Source: Muricea muricata
Lineage: Eukaryota > Cnidaria > Anthozoa > Malacalcyonacea > Plexauridae
DNA length: 64,000 nt
Direction: 5' to 3'
NCBI GenBank assembly: GCA_963855995.1
Contig: OY979716.1
Coordinates: forward strand, 29,648,421-29,712,420
Positions 1 to 12,565 of this stretch are shown here, piece by piece. The notes below the pieces were generated by a model. That model searched no databases and was not told the origin of the DNA. It worked only from the letters and a program-made list of their open reading frames with translations. The translations under genes and the position numbers were made by a program. Position 1 is the first letter of the stretch, and each line of letters starts with the position of its first letter.

Positions 1-330
1 TTCTTCAGTCTTATTATAAAACTATTATGTGGTCAAAAATAGTAAACTTTCAGATTCGTTCATTTGAAAAATAACTTGTATCATAAGAAAGCTTATAAAA
101 AACAACATATAAGACATCACTACGGGCACCCTTGTTTTTCAAGCCTTTTTGAGTTATTGCCGCTTCAAAATGGGAAAGTGTCCTAAAATGGCGCTAATTT
201 CCTGGGCACTAGTCAGAAAATAAGTTTTCAAACGCTCATAACTCAACAAAAATGTGAAAAATAAAAGTAACCATAATAATGTGTTATATGTAATTTTTTG
301 TTACCTTTTTGATAATGTTAGTGGTTTTTC
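1..330. repeat. Partial copy of a dispersed repeat, cut by the window start
   Basis: This segment aligns by eye, in the same orientation, with about 20755-21010. Shared landmarks are ATAACTTG followed by a polypurine AGAAAGC block, CTGGGCACTAG, and a TCATAACTCA-like block. It also matches the interrupted copy at 18285-18555 plus 19821-20000, for which it supplies the uninterrupted version. No coding potential is visible. Confidence 0.6.
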
Positions 331-354
331 CCAGAAATAAACCTGAAATTTTAA

Positions 355-445
355 GTCCCCCTCAATTATAAGCCCCCCCTGAATTATAAGCCCCCCCTCA
401 AAAGGTCCTGAAATGAATTAGCCCCTGGGGGGGGGGGGCTAAATA
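355..445. repeat. C-rich short tandem repeat ending in a G-run
   Basis: Two to three copies of an AATTATAAGCCCCCCCT unit are followed by a G-run inside AGCCCCTGGGG...GGCT. The C-rich and G-rich parts can pair into a hairpin. The same kind of C-rich degenerate repeat occurs inside the MITE at 63334-63589. Confidence 0.6.
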
Positions 446-837
446 GAGAGAATATGGTAAATGTTAGTTGAAAGTGCACAAGTAACTTCTTTATGTTTGT
501 ATAATTGTCAAAACATTAGGAACTGTCGTAAGTGGTGCAAGCTGTTGCGATTTTGATTTTTAAAATTTAAACAACATGATTATGCAGTTGTTTTTGTTGT
601 AATGTCCAGAACTCGTAAAATTAATAAATTAAAATTAAATTAAATTAAAAATCCCTTTAGGATTGATCAAGATAAATTTATTATGGTAAGGATTTATTAT
701 AAAAATTTAAGGAATCATTACCACATAATCTAGGGAATTTTTGTAACCATGGCAACGAGAGGGTTTTGAGTTTTGAGTTTTCACATTTTTGTGTTTTACA
801 AAGTGACAAGAACAAGTTGACAAAATTTATTAGTAAA
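446..837. other. Non-coding AT-rich stretch
   Basis: I see no gene, RNA or clear repeat here. The sequence is AT-rich with simple TTAAAATTAAAT runs near 620-650. Confidence 0.4.
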
Positions 838-1590
838 AGAGAATAGACCAATTGCAAAACTTAGAAACCGCGCCTTCTTGCGACATGGAAACGAGGCTTG
901 TTATGCAAAAGCACTATTTTTCTTGTTTACTTTTTCCGAATTTAAGAACGTGAGTCGCTTGGTTTTACAGCATTTTTGGCTCGTTTTTTGCAAGTTTTCA
1001 GATATTTTTTTCTTAGTTGGGTAAATCGTTATAATTGTTATCAGAATGGAAAGTTTTGTTTAACGCGTGTCGGTTTTTTTCTGGACTGTCAAAAAAAGTG
1101 GACTCTCAAATTTCAGTGTTTTATCTGTGCAACGCCACCCATAATGCATGCAGATGTGCATCCACTATGATTTTAAGCGCAAAATGCTCAAAACGTCTAA
1201 CAATGCACGCAAAATGCACAAATTTTTTGGGTCACTTGCCAATTTAAATAATGCTTATTAGCATTACCATCAAGAGCAGGAAATGCTTAAATGCTGTGTC
1301 TCATAGAATATAAACCAGATGTTATTTCGGCCAAATAGTATATAGTTATACCAAAATAAACCATTCTCGAACCCCGAGAGAAAAGCTATCCAGAACCTAT
1401 GGCTAGTTGTGTTAGTTGTGGCTATCAAAATGATGGTAGTAAACAACGCCAATTTAATAAGCATAAACACCCATTTTAGCATCTAAATACAGTAATTCTG
1501 TAAACTGTTTACCTGTAAGTGAAACGAATTTGAGCTAGTTTTATGATATTGGAAACAATGAGAATCATAAAACGTTCAAATTGTAAACTA

Positions 1591-3186
1591 TCCTGCTGTC
1601 GATGCCACGGCTGTGACGGCTCTATGATATTCTATCAACAGAGCTAACAGTTCTAAATTTCGACTTGTAAGCTGCGGCACGATCCGATTGTCTTCAGAAA
1701 TGCATGCAAAATGTGCAAAATGGCAGTAAATTAATTCAAAATGCTCATTACGGTTGAAAATGCACGCATTTGTTATATTAATATAAAAGCCACGATGAGA
1801 GCATAAATATATGACTAACTTAAGCATCATGTTACTTTGGTCAAATAATATATAGTTATATATACATATACAAACATCAGCTATTCTTAAATCCTGAGAA
1901 AAAACTATTTCGAACTTATGGCTTTTAGAATCAACAAGTTCTATGGCTATATCAACATGAAATTAATAGGCATAAACGAGTGCCCTTTTAATTATAGCCT
2001 GGTGGCTTATGGTAAACATTTATACTGGCGGTGACAAACTTGGGCACCTCTTCTACAATTGCTTAACTATGCATCCTAATGAATTTAAGAAGGGGTGCCT
2101 AAAATTTTCAAATCAGGGGGGGTGTTACCTCAATGAGATGGCACATTAACGATTGGCAATTTTTCTCTGCCAGTCAATAATATTTAATTTGAAAACATCA
2201 AACAGAAAATTTTATATGCCCTATAGGTCCATATCTTTGAGAAAAAAACCAAACACATTATTAAATACGATAATTAAGTGTGACATGAACAAACGTTCGC
2301 AACCTATTTCAAAAAAGTACTTTTTTCACACCCCCCGGGAGTGATAAATTTTTGAACTTCTTCATTACACCCCCAAAAACATTTCAGTTGTCATGAGGAG
2401 TCACGGGGAAAGAGAATACTGACTTTTTCAGCTTTGTCACGATCTTGTGCGGCCGGACTATTAGCTGTGGCATATTGTCTGTAGGCTAGTGAAACTAATT
2501 CAAGCTATAATTTTATAATATTAGAAGCAGTGAGAATTATAAAACCTTCAAATTTTATAGTATACTGCCTGCCGATGCCACGGCTCTCTGATATTCTACC
2601 AACAGAGCTGAACAGTAAGAAATTTGGATTTGCAAGCTGCGGCACAATCCGATTGTCTTCATAAGTGCACGCAAAATGTGCAAATAGCAGTAAATTAATG
2701 CAAAATGCTCATTATGGTTGAAGATATGCACATTTGTTGTAATAATATAAAAGCAACAATATAAGCATAAAATATCGTTGAACGTCAATAAATATATGAC
2801 TAGATTTAGCCAACTTAAGAATGATTTTGTTTTAGTAAAAAAAAAGTTATATATCAAAATAAGCTATTCTCAAATCCCAAGAAAATAAGCTATTTCTAAC
2901 CGTCAAATTTTAAAGTGTACTGCCTGTCGACACCACGGCTCTCTGATATTCTATCAACAGAGTTAAAAAGTTTGAAATTTCGATTTGCAAGCTGCGGCAC
3001 GAGCGTACGCGCCTATTGTCTATAAGGCTTCATATGCACACAAAATGTGCAAAAGAGCAGTGAAATGCTTAGTATAGTTGATGTGCGCATTTGCTGTATT
3101 AATATAAAAGCCACAGTGAGAGCACATCAAAGCTACATTTACTATATGAATATGTATATATATTTAGCCAATTTGAAATTAAGCAT
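1591..3186 (+). repeat. Three diverged ~280 bp repeats inside the left arm
   Basis: Copies lie at about 1591-1860, 2563-2862 and 2917-3186. Each runs from a GATGCCACGG-like block through GATATTCTA(T/C)CAACAGAG, a GCTGCGGCAC block, CAAAATGTGCAAA and an ATATAAAAGCCAC-like block to a TATATAGTTATA-like end. Parallel reading frames of 80-100 codons in these copies share sequence only because the DNA is repeated, so I do not call them genes. Confidence 0.7.
1986..2461. other. ~475 bp present only in the left arm
   Basis: In the right arm the flanking sequences meet directly: GAGTGCCTTTTAG joins AGC(A/G)GCATA near 24500-24530, read on the minus strand. In the left arm this segment lies between them. 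It contains G/C-rich blocks (a GGGGGGGTGTTACC-like run near 2117 and CACCCCCCGGGAG near 2330). It is either an insertion here or a deletion from the right arm. I do not see convincing terminal repeats. Confidence 0.55.
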
Positions 3187-4100
3187 GTAATGCGCATATA
3201 ATTGTAAACTGCGTTGTCGAAGCTGAAGCAGCGCTTGATTAAGGCAAGATTCTGATGAAATGAATAAATTTGAGCGATGAACTTTCTAAGTTTTGTCTAC
3301 AGGGTATTCTACCAACCAGCTATGTTTCGTCATATATAAATATATATATAAGTGCAGGTATATATTGCATAACCTTCATTTTAAAATGAAAATGGCAACG
3401 AAATGCGCCATTCATTTATCAGCAATTTCGATGCACTCAAGGACAGACTCGCGTCTCATGAAACAAACAAGGGAACACATATCGTGTTTAATTCATTCAG
3501 ATATCCGCACTTATGTTGTATAACATACCTATCACATTGTAATGTCTTGTGCCAGTTGATGCAGTATATATTTTCAGTAATTCCACAATCTTCGATAGTG
3601 CGATTGCCATATTGAACACGCATATTATATCTTCCCGCCTTTGATCGCGCATCAGAAATACTGTAGTTTGGAGACACAATCATACAAAACCTCATAGAAA
3701 ATCAGTCAACCACTTACAAAACCTTCGTTGTTTGAATAGCTACCCTGAATTGAGACTTCCAAAACTTCTGTAACATGTTGAATATGTTGAATGTATAATA
3801 ATAGCTGCAATTATATTCAGTTACTGGTTGCATTGAACATGTCATTATGTCAACTGTCACAGCAGGAAACTTATGTTAATCAGCCATCATAATCTAATTA
3901 ACTTTGTCGTGAATGCAAAATGTGCAATACAACCGTGTATGGTGCTAAATGCACAATGTGGTAGGACAATGTATATTTATGTAGATATGTAGGTCTTGTG
4001 ATGGCTCAACATTTTTTAACACTGTGCGTACAAAATGCACTGAGCTTTACGTAGAGATTTTTAGCTATTAGTTTTAGAATATAAAAGATAAAACAATTGC

Positions 4101-5870
4101 AACTAGTGAGATAGAAATAATTTTGACGAAGTAGAGAAACAACGTGCTGATTTTAAAAAAAGAATAAGGCAAAGGTGAAAAAATTGCTGACATCGATTGC
4201 TGACATCACCACTATATATGCATGCTATAGTCTAGACCACAGTTAAAGTGTTATAGTAATTAGTCTATGTTGTTATATTATTTACATCAAATGTATATGT
4301 ATAAAGTATAATGTATATGATATATTTTCTATATAGCCAATTAGGATCTATTTTTTGTTGGTAATGTAGGTGTATCACATGTTCATTTGAAACAGTATTT
4401 TTGACTGTAAAAAGACAAATCAAATGTGCTTATAACCTATGCCAAACAGTAATTTAACCAAACACTGGTTACTTTAAAGCTGTCACGAAATATGACCGGC
4501 CAAGCAGTTAGGGTAGGAAATAATTTCACTAATTCAATCAAGAAAAATCATGTCGTGACTCGTGACAACATCGTTCTGTGATATGAAAAATGGAAATATG
4601 CTCTTAACGAGTTGGTCTTTATCAGATCAAATGCCCTCGCTCGCGGCTCGTGTGTATCCGATCACTTCCGATTTAATTTCTTGTGGGAAATTGTATCTCG
4701 AACGACAGCTAGACTCGAAGTAAAGTGATTTCTAAATATATGTCTTTCAAGATGATTTCGTTGTTCGTTAAACAGTAAAACAATTCAGTATCATTGAAAA
4801 TGCAGCTAATTCAATAAAGGTTGTCCTTGCAAAAGCGTGAATGGTAGACTATGAGCGCGCAAGGGATGACAGATTGTTGCTTATTTTCACCTTTGAACAT
4901 GGAATTATTTATTTGGAACAGCATCGAGGGCATACAGGAAAATTACTTACAAATTTACTTGCTTTCAAAAGACAACCATAATTGAACAAGACACATGCTA
5001 AGGCGTACACTCGGCTTTCCAGCTTGTACTTAGTCAGCAGACGTAAAAGCTAGGTCTTCACTAGCCGCCTAAAGCCGGACTATGTCACTACACGGTGCAA
5101 AAGATCCGTGACAAATTGAGTTAAAGAGTAAAGTAAAAAGTTTCACAAGCCACAGGGTTACTGTTTCATATGCCACCAAACATTGCCTATTGTTTAATTC
5201 AAGACTGGAGCTCCTCTTGAATTGAAACCGTCTTGTCGCATTTGTTTACTATATCGATGTTAAAAAGTTAGTTTCGTAGATATTTTTTAGTAAATATGAA
5301 TTTGTTAACGTGCATAACAACGGAAACATCACGACTTTATTGCCGCGGCTACGCTGACATCTCACTTTCACGGTCTATATTCGCGACAATGTCACAAAAC
5401 TTGCCGTTTCAAAATATTGCGAGTGAGAGTTATTGCACGAAAAAACTTGTTATTATTTTAATATTTTAGCATACATGATAAACTGCGTGTTTTGTTGAGA
5501 AATTCTGTTAAAAAATTTTCAACAGAGAAAAATACAGAAACAGTAAATAGCTGTATGCTATGTAAACACTCGTTATCAACGTCTAATGAGGTTTCATAAT
5601 AACTAAAAGTGCACCTTGCACTTTATGATCAAGAAGTTAGGCGATGTGGACTTTGTAAACACTGTAAACACAGGCTCACGCGATAAAGGTGAATTCAAAT
5701 GAATACTTTAAAATCGCCCCCATGTTTCACAGGATTCATAGGACAGATTTGTGGTTTTTGCGGTAAGCCAACATGAAAATTTAGATGTCGCGTTTGAAGC
5801 CAACCACTCAGAGGCCAGCATTCAATCGTGTGACAGAAGTCTGATATAGCCTTCGAGTCCAACAGCCATA
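4101..5870. other. Non-coding stretch between the arm and a foldback
   Basis: No coding region of significance, RNA gene or obvious terminal repeat was found. It holds several G/C-richer islands (about 4490-4700 and 5020-5110) in an AT-rich background. Confidence 0.4.
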
Positions 5871-5879
5871 TGTTAGTTT

Positions 5880-6485
5880 GTCAAATATAAGACGAAACAG
5901 ACTCCGAATATCATCATCTTGTAAACTTAAGATTTGAGTTATTTGAATGAACAAGACACAAAATATATTCAATTTTATCGCAAAGTCATTGTCAAACCAA
6001 ACTGAATATTTACAAGCTATGCTAGGATCAAGGTGAGATACAGGAAAGATGACCTCAGCCTTACAAGCCTTTCAGTAATTATGAATTTATAGCAAACCAC
6101 ACTAAAATACTGCAATCACTCCAACACACAAACTCCAATATCTTACTCTTTTTAGAAGCGCTTCATATAAAGTTTAAAAGGCCAGCACTACTTAATAGTG
6201 GTCTTAAAGCCTCGAAGGAACTGATGCTTTTTCTATAATTCTTACGCTTAACAATCGCTTCTGTAAATAGTTTTGCATTTCATGTCATACGCCTACGCTA
6301 TCTTTCCTGTATCTCACGGTATAAAGATCCTAGCATAGCTTGTAAATATTCAGTTTGGTTTGACAATGAATTTGCAATAAAGTCGAAATAGCACCGGTAT
6401 TTTGTGTCTTGAAACAACTCAAACCTTGAGTGTACAAGATGATGATATTCGGAGTCTGTTTCGTCTTATATTATATTTGATAAAA
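5880..6485. mobile_element. Foldback (hairpin) element
   Basis: About 180 bp at 5880-6060 reappears in reverse complement at 6293-6485. Paired landmarks are AAGACGAAACAGACTCCGA with TCGGAGTCTGTTTCGTCTT, TTACAAGCTATGCTAGGATC with its complement, and GAGATACAGGAAAGAT with ATCTTTCCTGTATCTC. The spacer is about 230 bp and has no coding potential. It is probably a MITE-like non-autonomous element; I cannot assign a superfamily because the target duplication is unclear. Confidence 0.75.
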
Positions 6486-6489
6486 TTGT

Positions 6490-7417
6490 CTGCGGGGAAA
6501 GGATATGTTTGTTTGATGGTGTGCATTTTTAACACACAATGCAAATAATATTTACCAGAATATCTTCGCCAGAAAAGTACGTATATTTTTCAAAATAACA
6601 CCAAAAACATTGCTGCCTTTTTTTCTATATTTAAGCTAAGTTTCATACAAAAATACTACAAACTAAAGCGAAATCTAAAATATAGCGCGTTATTACTCGA
6701 GCTAAAGCGAGAGTCATAAATTCCCTTCGGGGTTTTTTTTTCGCGCAAGACTTAGTCTCCCACGCGGCCACTCTACATTTTGACCAATCGTGGCAAGTCT
6801 TTCAGGCTTAAGCTTGTCTGATTGGCTCCTCTTCAGTCACATCAGTTTATCGTCTCATTCGACTTCCTGTCCTTGACCACGACGGGTCAGGCAAATGGCA
6901 AGATGTGTGTGTGCTTTCTATGCTTACTCCAGATCCAAACAAAACAGCACTACGCTGATGCATACTCGATCCAAGCAAAATGGCTGTATATATGCTTTCT
7001 AGGCGTACCTGATCAAAACTAAATGACCATACACGTTTATCACGACTGGTCTGGCAAGTGGCAGCTGCGCTGTATTGTGATTGTAAATGTGCGTTTTAAC
7101 ATGCGCACTCGATCAAATATATGGGAATATTTGCTTCTACACGTCGTCGATCCAAACAAAATAGCTGTACATGTATACGCTTTCAAACGCCGCTCAACCT
7201 GACATACGCATACTTTAATTTGTCTACTCGTCTAGTTTATACAAATATACACCATCACATCTATCTACACTATATCAAACTTACTTCTATCACGATCGAG
7301 TTATTTGGGAGAATATGTTGCGCTAACAATATTAATTATGTACTGAAAAAGACCTGTGTCAAAAACTTGATGTGAATGGGCTGAATATGATATGCTATAT
7401 GATTTGATATTAAGCAA
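6490..7417. repeat. Non-coding stretch with a diverged internal duplication
   Basis: A TCGATCCAAACAAAA-like block followed by a GCTGTA(T/C)AT(A/G)TATACGCTTTC-like segment occurs near 6930-7000 and again near 7140-7185. Short reading frames (6822-7022, 7121-7375) have no recognisable protein features and are not called. Confidence 0.4.
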
Positions 7418-8175
7418 CCTCGTACCCAGGGTCCCTGTGTTTAATCTCGTGTACGCGTGAGGGACCCTGGCAAACTCTGATGCCGTGACGTCACAAATCT
7501 TGCAGATTATGCAATTTCCAACTTTATGTTCAGGGGGGCGATGGCCATTGTTGGGAAGAGCAAACAACTTTGCAATCGTGAAGCAAATAAATTCATATTA
7601 AATAGTACATGAAAGATATGTAAACACGGTTATTCATATAATTTTGTTTACCCAGTGGCAGCAGGAGTCCAAACGAAGAAAAGGTGAAAATTATATGAAT
7701 CAAATTTTACAATCAAAGTGGCGCTAATTTTGTGTACGTTCATGATGATATAATGTATAAGATCTAAAGTGCAATTAATATTGATTCTTGTTGGATAAAA
7801 GGACAACTTTAAGAACCTGACAGAATTCAATGTATAAGTTTCATGTATTTAAAATTGGCATGAGTTCAGTGTAAAAATTGTGTTAATAAATTGCTGTGAA
7901 TTCAATCTAAAAATTGTATGTATTTAAAATTCTTAATTTTGTCAGTCCATGTCTATGTAAATATATCTTGGAATTTTTCAGTTTGGCATGTAGAGATTTT
8001 AAATATATAATTCATGATCATAAAACTATGATGTTTGTACAGTTATGTGTCAGCAAAATCTTGATATAGTTACTTAATATGTTAATAGGATTGGCAGCAA
8101 TTAAATTTGCCAGTTGTTTCAACCCCCCTTTCCATCACAGACCAGTGGAAGTGTATATGTTCATTGTAGTGGATT

Positions 8176-8310
8176 GCACCAGTCGGTATAAACCTCTGCT
8201 CCCCCAACATAAGGAGGATTAGGAATCATTTGGTTTCTTATTGATCTAATTCACCAATGAGAAGACAAGGAGCTGACTAATCCCAACTAATCCTGCAAAA
8301 GCCCACGTTG
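8176..8310. mobile_element. Short hairpin MITE (copy 1)
   Basis: GCACCAGTCGGTATAAACC begins a ~135 bp unit in which CTCCCCCAAC pairs with GTTGGGGGAAG. GGATTAGGAATC pairs with the later GACTAATCC part. A second diverged copy of the same design is at 37508-37665. Confidence 0.55.
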
Positions 8311-8599
8311 GGGGAAGAGAGTTTTACAATGACTAATATACATATTAGACTAATTGTAGATTTATACACATGCATGCTTTGCCATTTAACAGCTGATCAT
8401 TGCAACTTGGCATGGTATAAAGTAAGTTTTCATTTAAAATATTCTGCAACTGCACATTCTAAGCTAGATAACACTTTTTGCTACTTTAGTAGACAAGTTC
8501 CAAATGACAAACAAAATCTATGTTATGCTTTGCTCAATGTGATCATCCCAGCTCAAAAAGTTGAGCACCACAAAGATAGGGGGCAGGGGAATTAATAAA

Positions 8600-10260
8600 C
8601 AAGTACTATGTGAAAAATTAAACTGTATACATTTCGAATCAAATAACCAAATATTTGCTTATTTATGACTTAAACAATAATGCACTAATATTTCCTTATT
8701 TATAACTTACTATTGGCCTCTTGATCCTCCCTCCTTGACCCCATGCAGCTGTTACAAAAATTACACCAATAATATTGTCCATAGATCATTGGAAAACATA
8801 AAATATGATATACCTCAATATAACACATTGTGGACCTGATAAACTATGACTGCCAGGTTAAAAATAATCCAAACATCATGGGTTATTTGGCAACCTTACC
8901 ATTCAGCAATGGCATTTTGGGCATAGAAATTATAACATTGTGTTATTCACACTCTTTATGATACTGGATAGAAAATAAAGAATATTTCACAAATATTCAA
9001 GGGTTTTTTTTTAAATTGAAAGTCAACTGTTTAAAATGATTTTTATTGAATGTGTCATTTTAAATTTTAAGCATTACATTTGATAGTGATACAGTTTATC
9101 TAATTGTGATGTCATTTGTGATCATTTAGTTTATTTAGAAATTCATTCATTTAAGTACCAGTGTATCAAAGATATTTAACTCAATTGTTAAAATATATCT
9201 GCCATGGACCCATGTAAATGTACAAATCGTATACAGAGGTCTGAACTACTACATAAAAATATTTTCATGCTGTATACAGCTATTTCAATTACGGTTGTCC
9301 ATGGCAAAGCGGAGAAGTCAAGTACCAGCACAAAAGGCTTGCTATGATATTGGATAGCGATAAAACATAGGAACAAGACACAACAATACATGAACAAAAA
9401 TAAAACAATTCACACAACAAAGTGAACAAACTCACTTGGTATTCCACAAATTAGCATACTTATTTTCATCATAAGATGCTACATAATTGCAGGTGGGAAA
9501 TTTGAAATCCTTTCAAGCACAAACACTTGTACATAAGAACAATATGCTCAGAACCATAATTGTGGTTGGTTATAAGTTTTTAGTCATTAATTTATTATCT
9601 ATTCCCAGCAAACCTGCCGTGTTCATATTTGACCTTTTTATGCTTTGCTGGGAAACAGGCTTGACTGAAATATTTGAATGCATCCAACATAAAAGAGATT
9701 CTGAAAATTGACACCTTAATTGCATACATTCTTGATTTTCAAGAGAAAAAACATGAAAAAGAGTTGGTGATACTTAACCATATTCCAAAGACAATGTCAA
9801 TGCAATAGATATATTTTGGAGTGCATAAAAATGAAGCCCTTAAAAATATCACGCTTGCACTGGCCAGTGCCCATGTTCTGCAGACTGGATTTTGTATGCA
9901 TTTAGTTTGAGTAAACATTATATACAGCATGAGATCATACTTTTATATGGTGGCATTTACAGTACCTGATTTTTTTATTTACAGCTCTGTACAAGATTTC
10001 TATATTCTCATGGGTCCATCGAGGATGAAATTTGACAATTGAGTTAAGGCTCTTTCATACATCAGTGTTAAATTAAACGAATTTCCACTCAATTGATCAC
10101 TTATGACATCAAAATTCGATAAACTGTATCACGATCAAATATATGCTTAAAATTTGAACAATGCGTATTAATTAAATCGTTTTAAACAGCTGACTTTTAA
10201 ACACACACTCTGTTTCAATTTGGAATAAAAAAACTCAGCTTGAATCAGTTTATGGTTTTT
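8600..10260. other. Non-coding interior of the 3 kb repeat-bounded segment
   Basis: AT-rich sequence with only short, uninformative reading frames. I see no transposase motifs, RNA gene or tandem array. Confidence 0.4.
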
Positions 10261-10296
10261 TATTTCCGTCCCCCGGTATGCTATTGCCGAACAAGG

Positions 10297-10343
10297 CCAG
10301 GTCACCAAATAATCCAAGATTTTTGGATTATTTGGTAACCTGG
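10297..10343. repeat. Near-perfect 21 bp stem hairpin
   Basis: CCAGGTCACCAAATAATCC and GGATTATTTGGTAACCTGG flank a short AAGATTTTT loop, with a single mismatch in the stem. It abuts the right inverted repeat of the 7418-10411 segment and is probably its subterminal structure. Confidence 0.7.
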
Positions 10344-10439
10344 CAATCAGAGTTTGCCAGGGTCCCTCACGCGTACACGAGATTAAACACAGGGACCCTG
10401 GGTACGAGGTTGGATATTAAGCACAGCTGTAAATATCGA

Positions 10440-11190
10440 CAACAGCGTGCTCAAGACCCAAGTCAGATTCTTAGTAACAAAATTCACGCTGACGGATTTA
10501 TATATGAAATATATTGACGCTAGTTACGTCGCTAGCCAGCATACTTAGCCCGATATTGGTTCAATATATATTTTAATATGCTTATTTTAAAGATAATAAC
10601 TCAGTCACCTTTTAATATATGCAAACATGCCGCATCACATGCAGAGCACGGCTGAGCGCTTTAGCTTGAGTAAACGCTTAGCAAGCGCCTTGTTTTTGTT
10701 TACGTTCGAAATATTAATTACTACAAATTATTTTGACCTTTCGCTGCAAAAATCTATGCCATCCTTCATTGTATCTTCCCCAAAATACCACGGAATGAAT
10801 CGCTATCGTTTTCCAAGAAATTTGCCGCTTTTGAGCGAAAAATATTCAGTATTGAAAGTACTACACTGACTTGCAGCGTGCCAGCATATACGTGAGCATA
10901 GTACAAATGTCGCATTTGATTTGAGTCAATTTTAGCCCGCACGTATCACATTTCACCTGTCAAATATCTCAGACATATAGGTAATGTTACAGAAATGCTA
11001 GCCTTTTAAGTTGAAATGTGCAACTGATGGTTATGACGGTTTACGATTGTTTTCCGTTTGCTTAGCTCTAAAATTACAAATTCGTTAAAATGCAACCAAT
11101 AATTAATAATAAACTTTTCTATAATAAAATATTTGCAATAATATAAACCTCAAAAATAAACCTTTTGAATATTTGCCTTCACGGCTGACG
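10440..11190. other. Non-coding stretch
   Basis: Nothing recognisable. The reading frame at 10627-10869 has no domain, homology or splice context that I can support. Confidence 0.4.
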
Positions 11191-11194
11191 CCAT

Positions 11195-12565
11195 TTCAGT
11201 TACAAACCAATCAAAGCCATTTCAGAATTATCAGTAACCAATGGCGTGCTTTAATTTTTTGTATACATCATGATTACGTCACATGTCGTGTGAAAGTCTT
11301 TTCGTCGCCCTACAATGCCTTTTTTGGCAAAAAGTTTTCATTTGTTTATTATATAAAATAAGTGAATAACATTTTGCCATTGTCTGTCATTTATAGATAA
11401 ACTGTAGACGCCATGTGCTAAGGACATCAGTGACCCAGTCGCCCACGTGGTTCGTTAGCCACTTTTTTGTTATCATCACATTATGACGTCGTATCATTTA
11501 TGTATAACTGAAAAGGCAACAGTAAAATGTTACCTATTTGTAAAGCTGTTGTCAATAAATAGAAAATTTTGCTTGTATGTGTTGAATGGTACTTGGGTGC
11601 AGTTAATACTTTTTAGGCTTTAGGGGATTAGACTCTATATGGCATAACAATGTGAATGCATACATACATTGTGAAATGGTAGTTTATCACTGTATATTGC
11701 TCCAAGAGCTAATCTGGAATGGAAATAATAGGGATTCATTCACGTTTTGGTGGTATTCGACCTTTAAGCCCTTAACAAATGATTGTGATCACTTGAAATT
11801 AAATATATAAAATGTGATTTTTTGCACCTGATTGGCAGTTCAATTAGTATTTGGATGGAAAAATTAACCCATTAATTTACAATTGTTGAAAATATTAAAA
11901 TGACCGATTGCTGTTTTGCTGTGAAGTATTAGCTTGCGTAGTGTATTATTAGATTAAGAATTTATTTTACAAGGGCTATAAATCACCTATATCTATTACA
12001 AATCGACTGTCTTACACCTAACTAGAAACCCTGTTCTGATCAGTAATTATACAGCGGTACAATTACAATGGTACTTAACAGTGGTTCACTTTTTATGTTG
12101 GGTATCATTAGACACACAATTTATTTCTGTCCCGGGTGTGAAATACTGAATATCTATGGCTGAATAGACAACGACAACATGTGATACATTAAACAAAAAG
12201 ATAAAATTCTGCCCAATCCCTGAGCAAGGAAAATGCCCTGGGAACGAGGTTGCGTTGTCTGTTCAGTTATAGATACACGGTATGATGTGATAATGTAGCA
12301 AGAACAAAAAAAGTGACCCACGATTCATCTAGGCGAGTGCGTCACTGATGTTCTTACAACGGGAAAATGTTATCTGTTTGTTTTGTGTAAAAAAAGTGGA
12401 AAATTTTGCCAAAATAAGCTTTGTAGTGTGCTAATTGACGTGATCATGATCTATACCAAACAAAGCCCACTATTGGCTGCTGGTAATTCTGAAATGGTTG
12501 TGATTGGCTTGTCATGTACCATCCTCCATTAGATCACAGTTCTCGACCAATGCAAAGCCAGAGTG
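11195..12565. mobile_element. Foldback element with ~340 bp arms
   Basis: The left arm (about 11195-11535) matches the reverse complement of about 12200-12565. Mirrored landmarks are CAATCAAAGCCATTTCAGAA, ATCATGATTACGTCA, TTTTGGCAAAA, and GGACATCAGTGACCCA against its complement near 12310-12355. The spacer contains no transposase. A CCCTGGGAACGAGGTTGCG motif at 12238-12256 lies within the right part. It is probably a non-autonomous DNA transposon. Confidence 0.7.

Larger units (their letters stand above)
838..4100 (+). repeat. Left arm of a very long inverted repeat
   Basis: Read in reverse complement, this arm matches 21890-26467 nearly end to end. The outer edge is TAGACCAATTGC on the left and GCAATTGGTCTA on the right. 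The inner edge is near 4100, where an AGCTTTACGTAGAGATTTTTAGC-type block is mirrored at about 21920-21960. The match continues through many landmarks, such as TGTTATTTCGGCC near 1320 and its complement near 25190. The arms are clearly diverged, with many substitutions and three large indels. This could be either the long termini of one 25.6 kb element or two copies of a 3 kb repeat in opposite orientation. Confidence 0.8.
7418..10411. mobile_element. 3 kb segment bounded by inverted repeats with CCTCGTACCCAGGG ends
   Basis: At 7418-7475 the sequence CAACCTCGTACCCAGGGTCC continues through TTTAATCTCGTGTACGCGTGAGGGACCCTGG. The same sequence appears in reverse complement at about 10347-10411. Each end is itself a small hairpin, CCAGGGTCCCT against AGGGACCCTGG. 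The interior is AT-rich and has no convincing coding region, which suggests a non-autonomous DNA transposon or two oppositely oriented copies of a short repeat. Flanks TTGATATTAAGC (left, on minus sense at right GGATATTAAGC) hint that the repeat extends a few bases beyond. Confidence 0.6.

Noticed and set aside
976-1247. Overlapping short frames on the plus strand, mirrored at 25259-25480
   Set aside because: Shared only through the inverted-repeat arms; no start context or protein features.
10627-10869. 80-codon frame on the plus strand
   Set aside because: No recognisable domain, no splice sites or neighbouring exons; expected by chance.
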